Source of the DNA: Catenaria anguillulae PL171 | Lineage: Eukaryota > Blastocladiomycota > Blastocladiomycetes > Blastocladiales > Catenariaceae | Reading direction: 5' to 3' | Length of the DNA: 64,000 nucleotides | Assembly (NCBI GenBank): GCA_002102555.1 | Contig: MCFL01000125.1 | Span: 1 to 64,000, forward strand | Part shown: piece by piece, positions 22,010 through 31,556 of the stretch | Position numbering within the stretch: the stretch's first letter is position 1 | How the letters are laid out: each line of letters opens with the position of its first letter | Made by a program: the position numbers and the translations under genes | Notes under the pieces: generated by a model | Database searches by the model: none | What the model saw: the letters and a program-made list of their open reading frames with translations, nothing else | Told to the model about the DNA's origin: nothing

Positions 22010-23315
22010 ATGCCAACTGAATACTATGAGCTCAGCGACCCAGGGGTCAAGGCAGCTAACACGGTTAGCACAGTTCTCACATGCATTTTGTTCGCATTTT
22101 CGGCCAAACTGGCGACGACAACCAAGACGGCATTTGATACGTGCTCAGTTTTGATGGTGCTGCCCATCTTGCTGTCCGATTGTTCTTACTGGTTGACGAT
22201 TGCCAAAGTGATACCCGTTGTATGTTGCATTCATGGTCTAACTGAGTCCTATCCTGACTGCCACGCTGGTCAATCTCTTACTCGCTATGGGAAATCAAGC
22301 CCATGAACGAACCTCCTCGAACCATGTCCCTAGTCTTGACCTGCGGTCTCGCTTGTGCACTCTGCTGCCACCGATTTCGCGTCTTTGCTCGCGCGGGGCT
22401 CTCCGACTGGTACACTCCACGTCGGTCGCGGCTCCTCGTCGCCTTCATTCTTGTGCACACATTCATTTCCATGTGCATCATGAGCATATCGTATTGGCTC
22501 CAGCGTGAGCACTATCCAACCGGGTTTCCATCCTCGCCATTTCGAAAGGCCACTCAGCTTGCCCAGTTTGGAGTCAACATGCCGATTCACCTGGCGTTCA
22601 CTTTCATGACGTTTCGAATCGTGTGGGACATTCGCGAGGCAGTCATTCGGCGCAAGTCGGTTCAAAACACCGTTGCGGGGAAGGTTTCGGGAGGCAAGGG
22701 TTCGTCTGCAACTCATGAGGACTACAATGGCATGGTCACTCTGGCCGTTCCTGACATGCTCATTCGCGGGTCGTCGACGGCAACGACAAGCGACTCGGAG
22801 TCAGCGGTTCCACCAGACACGGCGCTGATGGCGGTTCCAATGATGACCGACATGAAACGGAAGAGCGTTTTGATTATTGAGAGTGGAACGCCAGGAAGTC
22901 ATGTCGGAAGCGGTATTGGGGTTTCTCCGTCACCATCATTCTATCGATCCAGCCAACCTGGATCTACAACCAATCTGGCTGAGGGTACCCTCTCGCTATC
23001 GAGGCTCAAGTCTACCTTGAAAACCGCACGTCAACACACTCTTCCCCGAGCCGACAAGGAGTTTTATCGACAAGCATCAAAAGTGCTCGTGTCCATTGCC
23101 GTGATGGTGGTGTCTGCATTAAGCGCGTCCTTGTCGTTCGTTCTGATCTTTAGCATCCTTGGTACGCCGCCATGCGGTTAAGTTCGAAACCCAACAGTTT
23201 GTCTGACTTGGGTGACCTTGTGTACACAGTGGATGCTACGGCCGGGTCACTTGTGCGGATCTATCTCTTGGCGGGGCTGTATCAGTGGCATCACATCATA
23301 AATTTGGTGAAATAA
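22010..23315 (+). CDS. Predicted seven-transmembrane, GPCR-like protein
   Basis: Model: join(22010..22219, 22300..23161, 23230..23315), 385 residues. Intron 1 (80 nt, GTATGT) and intron 2 (68 nt, GTACGC) keep the frame. Seven hydrophobic segments can be read: two in exon 1 (around VSTVLTCILFAFSAKLA and VLMVLPILLSDCSYWLT), four in exon 2 (around SLVLTCGLACALCCH, LLVAFILVHTFISMCIMSIS, MPIHLAFTFMTFRIVWDI and VLVSIAVMVVSALSASLSFV) and one spanning into exon 3 (SLVRIYLLAGLYQW). A hydrophilic loop of about 150 residues, rich in Ser and Thr, lies between helices 5 and 6, the usual place of a long third intracellular loop in fungal G-protein-coupled receptors. No ligand family is recognisable. The first splice junction is the least certain, because another acceptor nearby would break the frame. 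Confidence 0.6.
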
Positions 23316-23506
23316 ACAGATATCACGTTCCTTAACTAACTCTGCACTCTGCTTGCGTTTTTGTCGTTGACGAAGCTCTGGTGGAACGCGTTCTTCGGCT
23401 GTCTTTCAATGCGAACATTTTTTGCTCGCGACCCGACTGCCAATATGCATAATCAAATCGGCGCATCATCCTATGCAGGCCATTATAACATAAAGAAAAA
23501 GCAATC

Positions 23507-25565
23507 ATGCCCTCCATTGGAAGCTTTGGCAGTACTTCTCTCTCCAGGCAACCTCAAATTGCTCCCACCAGCGATTCTCACCCTCACCCGCACACAATGA
23601 CCTCCGGTGCCTCTGCTGCTGCTGGTGGATCCCAGCTGCCCCCATCCGAGCACAAGGGGCACATGGTCGTCGATACCAAGACTGGCCACGTCACGCATCA
23701 CGTCGATGTGGATGGCGACGGGACCGACGACTGGTCTGTTCCACCTGCCGTCAAAGATCATCCGTACTTTGTCGAAGTCCAGGACGGGAGTATCGTCGAA
23801 GCCCTGAAAACACTCAACGAGAAGCTCAAGGCCAAGGGCATGAAGCACATCATCTCGTGCAAGCCAGTTCGCGAACTGTTTGGCACGTGCGTCGAGGCTG
23901 GCCAACTCGGCCTTTACGAGTACAATGGCCGACCCGTATTGGCCATCAACCCTGGTAGGTACTGGAACATGTCCATTTATCATGAGTGGCGTGGGACGCA
24001 CAGTATCTCGGATCAGCTCGAGTTCTTGGGATTGACTATGGCACAAGTGGGGCAAGGCGAGTGCTTGGTCGTGCAAGCGCCAAACAATAACGTGTTTTGC
24101 ATTCGCAATGGTGGCTTTGTGGCGTACGGCTTTGACGGAAGGTTCCGCATCCTGGCGGTTATTGATACGTTGAATTTGGGCGACGATGCGGCGATTCGCG
24201 AGCAAAGGTATGATTTCCGTTCGTCGTTTCTCATCAGGTCCCGACGCTAAGCTGTCGTATTCTTGTGTGCAGCACCAACATTGTCCTTGGATGGAAAAAG
24301 GAGGTCAAGTCCAACTGCCAAACGGCTACCGGCCAATGGGTCTCGGTCACCGTCGCTACCTTTTTTAACGTGCCTGCGAATAATGTGCTCATCGTGCAGC
24401 AAGGCGATAAGTTGCTTCAACTGCCAGCTGGTCAGCACGTGGTCACCAACCCAAATACGACTTATCGTGGATTCTTCTCACTTGCCGAGCGGCAAAAGAC
24501 CTTCAAGACCAAGCCTTCGTACACAGGTTTGCCCTGGTCCATGTTTTGTTTTTCTGTCCATGAGATCGTGCTGATGCCCGCCCTGCCTACCTGTTTCCAG
24601 TCGAGGGAGTTCCCGTCGTGCTCAACGTCAACTTGCGGTACCGCCTTTCGGAGCCCTTGCTTCTTGCTCGTCATTACAACGAGCCTTTCGCGGCCTTAGA
24701 AAACCCAGCGCAGGCGGTTGTGAATTCGGTCGTGTCCCGCTTGAGGTTTGTTCGCACCCACGATCGTTGACCCTTTTTGCACAGAGAGGCCTCACGTTCC
24801 ATTCCCACAGCTACTCGCAGTTCATGCGCGCAAAAAATTTAGCTGGAGATGTACCTGACGTTGAGCATGTATCGTGGCTCGAGCAATTCAAGCAAGAATG
24901 CATGGACGAGCTCACAAAGCAAGCAAAATGTTACGGGGTACATAGCGTATCTGCCCTTTCTGTGGTTTCCATTTGCGGATTGCTGAAGTTTGTACCTGAG
25001 CCCAAAACAGGTCATTGTTGAGTCATTTACAGTCCTTGACCGGTCGCTTGAAGGTGAGCTCGGTCTCGACTTGCAACGTCAAGCCGACTCTGTCCTGCAA
25101 AATCAAATCCGCTCAACCCAAATTGCCCTCGAAAACTCCATCAAAATCACGGCGGAAAAGGGCAAACTTGCCGTGGCCGAGGTCGAAGCACAGCAAAAGC
25201 GCACGCGCACTGATGCGGACTACTACGAGAGCGTGAAAAAAGCGCAAGCCGAAACCGAGGCGTCGGCCATGCGCGCCAGGCAAGAAGCAGAAAACATTCG
25301 CCTGTTGGCTGACGCAAAGGCAAAGGAGATTCAGCTGCTCAGTGGCGCGTACAGGGACATCAAGGATCCTGCTGCACTCGAGATTATGCTGGCCGAATTG
25401 GACGTCAAGAAGACAAAGGCGTTGCCCGCGCAGACCGTGTACTTTTCGGGAAGTGGACGGTCCAGGGGAGGGTCGGGTGTTGAGCAGTCGTATGTGCAAG
25501 GGTATGGGACTGCGCTCGGGGTTGGGTTGGCTGCTGCTGGGACGCAAAAGGGACCGGCCGTCTGA
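23507..25565 (+). CDS. SPFH/band-7 domain protein, vacuolin-like
   Basis: Model: join(23507..24207, 24273..24526, 24601..24745, 24787..24937, 25011..25565), 601 residues. Introns are 65, 74, 41 and 73 nt; the 41-nt one is unusually short but is the only in-frame joint. Residues about 230-400 form the SPFH domain, with NVNLRYRLSEPLLLARHYNE and the junction YGV-IVESFTVLDRSLEGEL. A long charged coiled coil follows (LAVAEVEAQQKRTRTDADYY, then Ala/Glu/Arg heptads), then a Gly-rich tail. SPFH proteins oligomerise on membranes as scaffolds. The length and order (N-terminal beta-rich region, SPFH, coiled coil) recall vacuolins of Dictyostelium, which act on late endosomes and post-lysosomes; flotillin-like is the alternative. 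No membrane helix is visible, so attachment is probably peripheral. Confidence 0.8.
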
Positions 25566-26200
25566 TGGTCTCAGACAGCCTGGGTGCGATCGCGACTCCG
25601 CCCACTGCTAAGCGATGCGGGAAAAGGCCAAGTGAAAGACTTTCTGCAGTGAATTCTTTAATCGATTGTCGCAACCTCGCAAAATCTCCACAATCAATAA
25701 ACAGTGAGTTGAGGAGTATTGAGTGTCAGCATTCAGATGGCAGAATTCTCGCAATGGTTGCTCAAATCAAACCCAACTTGCGTTTACATTGTCGAAACAC
25801 AACAAAACAAAAGCAGAACTAGGATAAATGAAAGGAGGGAATCAAAATCTCAATGCTCACCCATATTGTACAGCGCTCCAAAACCCAATTCGTTTGCCTC
25901 GGTCGCATTCTTGAGCGTTCCTACCGACCGGTCAACGTGAGCGCCCAGAAGAGCTTGTCACGGACGGCATTGAGGATCCGGGCGACGGTTTTTTCCACAA
26001 GCGTGAGGATCGGGTAGGAGATGAGGCGAGCGACTTTGCCGACAAAGCCAAAAAGTCGAGCTGGTCCCATACGTGGCCGTGGCCATGCTACTTGACTGCT
26101 GGCTGCGTGATGCGAGACATGAACAGGTGCACGATGACGATGGTACCTCACAATACTGGCCAGCCTGATTCAAATCCAATGCAAACCACAACCCTCCGCA
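25566..26200. other. Intergenic region with one possible small minus-strand ORF
   Basis: Between the SPFH gene and the next plus-strand gene. The only candidate gene is the 49-codon frame at 25921-26070, listed separately. Confidence 0.4.
25921..26070 (-). CDS. Possible small hydrophobic/basic protein (49 residues)
   Basis: ATG at 26070, stop at 25921. The product, starting MGPARLFGFVGKVARLISYP and ending KLFWALTLTGR, would be an amphipathic basic peptide. I recognise no family, and the frame is short enough to be chance. It is kept because its composition is more protein-like than the surrounding frames. Confidence 0.2.
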   Translation of the reverse strand: MGPARLFGFVGKVARLISYPILTLVEKTVARILNAVRDKLFWALTLTGR

Positions 26201-26966
26201 ATGTCTTTTCACACAATGTATCCACCTCATCTACACATCTCGACGGGTAACGTCACGGACTCGGCATCGCCGGCCACTGCAACCACCACGGCCTCCGCCT
26301 CGATCGCTCCTCACCAACTCCCACCATCTGCGTCGTCCCACACTTCTCCACACACGCTGCTCACTGCCACACTGGAATCACTGCTCGACATTGACCAGCT
26401 CGTCACTGAGCTCGCTGCTGCGACCAATACTGTTCATCAACTCGCTGCCTCGTCCAATGTCATTGCACAGCAAGATCTCGAAGCGCAGCGCCAAGTCCTG
26501 GGCAAGTCGCTTGTTGGGATCCGAGGATTGGTGCTCGACAAGCTCAAGGAGGTAGAGACGCTGGTTTGCGAGTTGGATCAAGTCATTGTACGCCCGTCCT
26601 TTGGACGACTTTCCGCGATGGGTGATTTTTCGCTGATGGATTCATGCTTGCGACTGGGCAGACATCGTCCCAAGACAAGAATGTGGGCATGGCGGGAGAC
26701 GACACTACCGAGATGCAAGCAGCACAGCAAGAGCTGCAAACGCTTCGCAAGGTTCGATCATGGTCTCTCCAATCTCGTCGGGGGGAGCTTGGCTGACACA
26801 GGGACGGTTGCTGACCATGTAGGAATGGCTCGACAACTCGGCCGTGCTGCGTGACATTGAGCTCGACATGCACGAGTTTCGCAACATGGTCAGCGTGCTC
26901 TTGTCGAGGATCAAGGAACCGCTGCATGTGTCCACGTCTCGAGCACCTCCGCCCCCAGCAGCCTGA
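26201..26966 (+). CDS. Small coiled-coil protein of unknown function
   Basis: Model: join(26201..26587, 26662..26751, 26823..26966), 206 residues, with two introns of 74 and 71 nt, all phase 0 (GTACGC and GTTCGA donors). After a Ser/Thr/Pro/His-rich N-terminus of about 50 residues come three helical segments predicted as coiled coil: LESLLDIDQLVTELAAATNT through VLDKLKEVETLVCELDQV, then MQAAQQELQTLRKEWLDN, and LRDIELDMHEFRNMVSVLLS. The C-terminus is APPPPAA. The size and pattern resemble small subunits of multiprotein complexes such as Mediator or kinetochore assemblies, but I see no motif that decides it. Confidence 0.6.
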
Positions 26967-27083
26967 TCACCTTAAACATGTACTTGAGGTTGCCTCGGCG
27001 ACGGAGAAATAGGTATATATGTACATGATACCAAAGAACCACAACTGGCACACAAGAAAAAGAAAAATCAATCAATGTTGGAA

Positions 27084-27557
27084 TCACGCTTGCTGGAAAA
27101 GGTGCGAGTTGGGAAATTGGATGCGAATCATTTCGTTGAGCAAGGTCATGTCTGCAGGAAAGGAAAGGGTTGAGCCAACAGTGAGTGCAACGACGCAGAA
27201 ACACAGACAAAAGAAAAGAGGTTCGGATGTAATGTGCGCACCAACGGTATCGGGCCACTCCTTGTACTCGACCATTCGCACAGACCCGTCTGCCTCGGCG
27301 GTGCCGCGAATCTCAACAAAGTGAGCGGTTGGCGGGACCGTCTGGTTGAGGTGGACAATGACTTGGCCCTGGTCTGCGGCTTGGATGGTGGCCTGCATGC
27401 CCGAGATGGAGAGCACTTTTCCGGGGAGGAGGACGGTCTTGCCCACGAATTGCTGGAGCATGCCCGAGTTGACGCGCAGGCAGGACGAGGGGTCGGACGA
27501 CGTGGTCATGGTGGACGAGGAGGCGGATTCAAGCTGGTAGGTGGTTGTGGCGCTCAT
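27084..27557 (-). CDS. RPA3: Replication protein A small subunit (RPA3/RPA14)
   Basis: Model: complement(join(27084..27151, 27242..27557)), 127 residues, with a 90-nt intron (GTGCGC to CAG) that joins EWPDTV to DMTLLNEMI. The protein is a single OB fold of the Rep_fac-A_3 family: PCLRVN-like strand SSCLRVNSGMLQQFVGKTV, a central VIVHLNQTVPPTAHFVEIRG, and a C-terminal helix beginning MTLLNEMIRIQF that forms the heterotrimer bundle with RPA1 and RPA2. RPA coats single-stranded DNA in replication and repair. The length is normal for the family. It shares a 368-bp divergent interval with the succinyl-CoA ligase gene. Confidence 0.85.
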   Translation of the reverse strand: MSATTTYQLESASSSTMTTSSDPSSCLRVNSGMLQQFVGKTVLLPGKVLSISGMQATIQAADQGQVIVHLNQTVPPTAHFVEIRGTAEADGSVRMVEYKEWPDTVGAHITSEPLFFCLCFCVVALTVGSTLSFPADMTLLNEMIRIQFPNSHLFQQA

Positions 27558-27925
27558 GCTGGATGGTGTACGTATGAGTGAGTGACGTTTGCATCATGCT
27601 CGGAAATGTGCCCGAATGCTCATATGTACAATTTTCCATAGGGTGCGTGAGACACAAGTGGAATCTGACTCTGAGTGACTCGACCGGCGATGCAGCATGA
27701 GCGTGAGCGTACATAGTGATGCGTGCACAAGGGGCCGTCGATCTGTTCTGTTCTGGAAGCACGTGTTGTTGCCCCATCACTTCACTTCACTGCACTTCAC
27801 TCCCGCCATCACCTCCACTCAATATCGTACCTCCATACGCTGCCGCCGTCTGCCGTCCGCTGTATTGCATTGCCATCGACTGCACTTGCTGCACGCACCC
27901 GACCCGATCTCCGTACCTTCTCACC
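27558..27925. promoter_or_regulatory. Divergent promoter region, RPA3 and succinyl-CoA ligase beta
   Basis: 368 bp between two outward-facing starts. It contains a CACTT-type run at about 27779-27805 (CTTCACTTCACTGCACTTCACT) and no clear TATA box. Confidence 0.4.
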
Positions 27926-29637
27926 ATGTTCCGCACCACCGTCGCCCGCGCCGTGGCCGCCGTCAGGGTACCTATCCTCAGCCATCCCGTCCTTCCAGGG
28001 ACCGACCCCACCCGATCCACGATCCAGGGCTTGTTTTCTGGGCTGTCTGAGGCCCAACCTCTGCCGCAAGACACAAGGCGCACCCGGCCCAAGTTTCCCG
28101 GTCTTCTCATGCATCCTACAATCGATCATGAATACCACCCATCAACCGAGCCTCATCACATAACCAAAACATGCCCAGACGCCTGATCCGGCAGCAGATT
28201 GTTCGCTCCCCACAGCGACAATAGGCTCTCTCCACTTCACCACGGCTGGACGGTTGGCAGCCCTAAAGCAAGGCCAAGTGGATCAGCAGATGTCCCACTG
28301 CTCCCCCTCAATCGATTGTTGATAATCCTGAGCCAGAATAACTCACCACGACAGTGTCTCCTTCTCTTGCACGTATTTTTTTTTAACAGCCCGCCGCCCC
28401 TCGTCGCAACCTCTCGGTCCACGAGTACATCTCGGTCGACCTCCTTCAAAAGTACGGCGTCAAGACCCCGCGCGGCGGTATTGCCAAGACCCCCTCGGAG
28501 GCTGCCCAAGTCGCCCGGTCGCTCGGCACAGACGATCTCGTCATCAAGGCCCAAGTGCTTGCCGGCGGTCGCGGCAAGGGCCACTTCACGTCTGGCCTTC
28601 AGGGCGGCGTCAAGGTGTGCTACGAGCAAGCCGAGGTGGCAAAGTATGCCGAAAAGATGCTGGGCCACACGCTCGTGACCAAGCAAACGGGCGCCGCGGG
28701 CAAGCCCTGCAACACCGTGTACATTGCCGAGCGCCTTTACCCTCGGCGCGAGTACTACTTTGCCATTCTCATGGATCGCAAGCACCAAGGTCCCGTGCTC
28801 GTTGGGTCCAACCAGGGCGGTGTCAACATTGAGGAGGTTGCCGAAAAGGACCCCAACGCCATTGTGACCTTGCCCGTCGACATCAACGTGGGCCTCACGC
28901 GCGACCAGGCCCTCGACATGGCCAAGCGCATGGGCTTCCCCACAAAGGCCCAGGCCGATGCCGCCGAAACCTTCCTCAAGCTGTACAATGTGTTTATCGA
29001 AAAGGACGCCACCATGGTGGAAATCAACCCCTTGTCCGAGGTCTCGACTGGCGACGTGGTGTGCATGGACGCAAAGATTGGCTTTGACGACAATGCCGAT
29101 TTCCGCCAAGCCGATGTGTTTGCCAAGCGCGACGTGACCCAGGAGGATGCGCGCGAGGTCAAGGCTGCCGAGGCCAAGCTCAACTACATTGGCCTCGACG
29201 GCAACATTGGTTGCCTCGTCAACGGCGCCGGTTTGGCCATGGCCACCATGGACATTATCAAGTTGCACGGCGGCGATCCGGCCAACTTCCTCGACGTTGG
29301 TGGCTCGGCCACCACCCAGCAAGTCACGGATGCCTTCAAGATCATCTCGTCCGACCCGCGCGTCACGGCCATTCTCGTCAACATCTTTGGTGGTATCATG
29401 CGGTGCGACGTGATTGCCCAGGGTGTCATTGAGGCGTCGCAAAAGCTCGACCTCAAGATCCCGCTCATTGTGCGGTTGCAGGGTACCAAGGTTGATGAGG
29501 CCAAGCAGCTCATCAAGCAGTCTGGCCTCAAGATTGTGAGTGAGGACGACTTGGATGAGGCCGCCAAGAAGGCTGTGGCTTTGAGTCAGATTACCCAGAT
29601 TGCCAAGGGCGCCAACGTCAACGTGTCGTTCGCATGA
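27926..29637 (+). CDS. Succinate--CoA ligase beta subunit, mitochondrial
   Basis: Model: join(27926..27967, 28390..29637), 429 residues. Exon 1 gives [14 protein letters not shown], an Arg-rich start typical of a mitochondrial presequence; exon 2 continues with [19 protein letters not shown]. The 422-nt intron is by far the longest in the window. The beta subunit supplies the ATP-grasp nucleotide site ([34 protein letters not shown]) and the CoA-ligase domain with [24 protein letters not shown] and [17 protein letters not shown]. It works with the alpha subunit in the citric-acid cycle to convert succinyl-CoA to succinate with ATP or GTP formation; the nucleotide preference cannot be read. 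The equivalent yeast gene is LSC2. Confidence 0.92.
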
Positions 29638-29932
29638 GCTTGCTTGCTCGGGTCTTTGTTGCTGCGCTGTTTTCCCTCCGTTTGCTCCTTGGCCGTCGTA
29701 TTTGGCCAATGTGTTTCTTGTCTTCTTTCTTTCACCCCATCGTCACCTGCTTTCAACGTGTTTCTCAATGTCTTGCTTTCTCGGTATACTGTGACCATTC
29801 CATCTCAAAAATACAAACTGGGCGGTAAAGCGGAATCGCTATCAAGCTAAGGCTACATGACCTGACAGATTCGATACAGATTGCGCAACAACCAACGGAG
29901 CCGACCTTCTCTTGTTATCGCTGAGTACGTCG

Positions 29933-30835
29933 TTACTGCTTACCAGGAGCGGCAGCCTTGGCCAGCAAAAACTCTTGCAACTTTGCCAACGCCCGATACC
30001 GGTGCGAAATGGTGTTCTTGACCTTTGCGTCCATCTCGGCATATGTCTCGTCAAACCCGTCGGGCTGGAAAATGGGATCCCAGCCAAACGTTGCGGGCCC
30101 GCGCGCAGCCACAATTTGGCCCTATGATATTCGGCAAGCTCGAGTCAGCACTGCTTGACAACTCGGAAAAAAAAATGGAGCACAGCAACTTACATTGGTC
30201 CGCCCTTCAAACAAGATGGGCTCGGCATCGGGCCCCTCGCAGTATGCAAACGTGCACAAGGCGTATCCAGACTTGTCTTCAAAGCCCACAAGCATCTTGT
30301 TGAGGCCGTCGTGGCCAAGCGATTCGAGGAACCATTTGATGTACGGGCCGGGCAGGCCGTTGAGCCCGTTGAAGCATAGGCAAGTGTCTTCGGTGATGAC
30401 GGGCCGGTTCAGCTGCGGTGATTGTTGACAGTCAAGTGAGCCGTTAGTTGGTGAATCGACGAGAAGCGGCACCAGTGTATGGTAGGGCGTATGTACGAGT
30501 TTGGCAGCTAGTTTGCACTTTTCGGCCGAGACATCTTGGGAAGTGCCTTGGTACTCGGGCACTGAATTACACGCACACATGCTTGTCAGGCGATGCGTTC
30601 CTTGGCCGAATTACGGATAGATTAGTTTCGTACGGTCCAGCTTGTGTGCCTCGATGGCCACCTTGTCGCCCAGGATGGCTTGCACCTCACGGAGCTTGTT
30701 CTGGTTGCCCGTCACAAAGGCCAATGGGAGGTTGGACGACGGGTGCGAAGACATGGTGCGTGAGTGGCCAATGGAGGTACGGGCTGAGACGTGGGTGAGA
30801 ATGCGGCGGGTGGTGACCAAAGTGTAGGATAACAT
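29933..30835 (-). CDS. HAM1: Inosine triphosphate pyrophosphatase (HAM1 family)
   Basis: Model: complement(join(29933..30121, 30194..30412, 30497..30561, 30634..30835)), 224 residues; three introns of 72, 84 and 72 nt. Conserved blocks are [19 protein letters not shown] (substrate loop), [53 protein letters not shown] and [20 protein letters not shown] with ISHRYRAL near the end. The enzyme hydrolyses ITP, dITP and XTP to monophosphates, keeping deaminated purines out of nucleic acids. The first ATG (30835, purine at -3) adds 27 residues rich in Arg, Ser and Thr ahead of MSSHPSSN (ATG at 30754); from the second start the protein has the usual 197-residue length. The extension looks like a mitochondrial presequence, so two forms are possible. 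Confidence 0.9.
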
Positions 30836-31556
30836 TGCTCAAATGTCCATTAACATGCTTCGGCTGACGATATTTCCTCAGCAACGAATCGGCCGTGTCT
30901 CGCAACAGCTGCCGACAGAACTTAAATGTGTCCGAGCGGGCAGTGCTTGCACCGCCTGGAGTGGAGCAGCGGGGATATGCAAGGGTATCCGGACGCAGCT
31001 GAGGAGGACAGTAGGGATCGTGATGAGTCCGAGCGCCTCTAGAGGCGCCTATCACCATGCCTATATATGGACTACGGACGACCAAGCAAGTGTGGATATC
31101 ACCTGAGATCACCCATGTCCTCCGAAGACCCCTGTCTCACAACTATCCACTGTCCTCCACAATCGCGCTGTCGGCGTTGAAATACCGATTAATGAATGAA
31201 CATTGGCCACTCGCTTGGATGGTTCCGAATAGTGCGTACATACATAATAATTCATGCCAAGTTCTACGTCACAAAGGGCGGATTTGGGATGTCTCATCAA
31301 TTACGTCGTTGTCAAGAGCCAGGGTCGACCGCATCTGACTCCAACATGATTCTGCCGTGCATCCGCGCAGAGTGACTCGATGCGATGGGCAACTCCATCC
31401 AGTCCAACTTAAACCCAGCGGCCCCTCTTCTCTATTCCAAGCCCAAGTCAGAGAGGTCGGCCAATCCATGGAGTCGAGAATGCAGTGTTATCAACTCGTC
31501 TGTTCCAACCCTCGTACATCCATTCCCAAACCGACCTCGATTCTGCACGGCCAGCC
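30836..31556. other. Divergent intergenic region, ITPase and DUF4246 copy B
   Basis: No gene seen. It contains a perfect 16-bp palindrome at 31033-31048 (GCGCCTCTAGAGGCGC), which lies close to a TATATAT at about 31060. Confidence 0.4.

Noticed and set aside
28237-29709. 490-codon open frame antisense to succinyl-CoA ligase beta
   Set aside because: The plus strand encodes a complete, highly conserved enzyme; long antisense frames arise from the G/C-ending codon bias.
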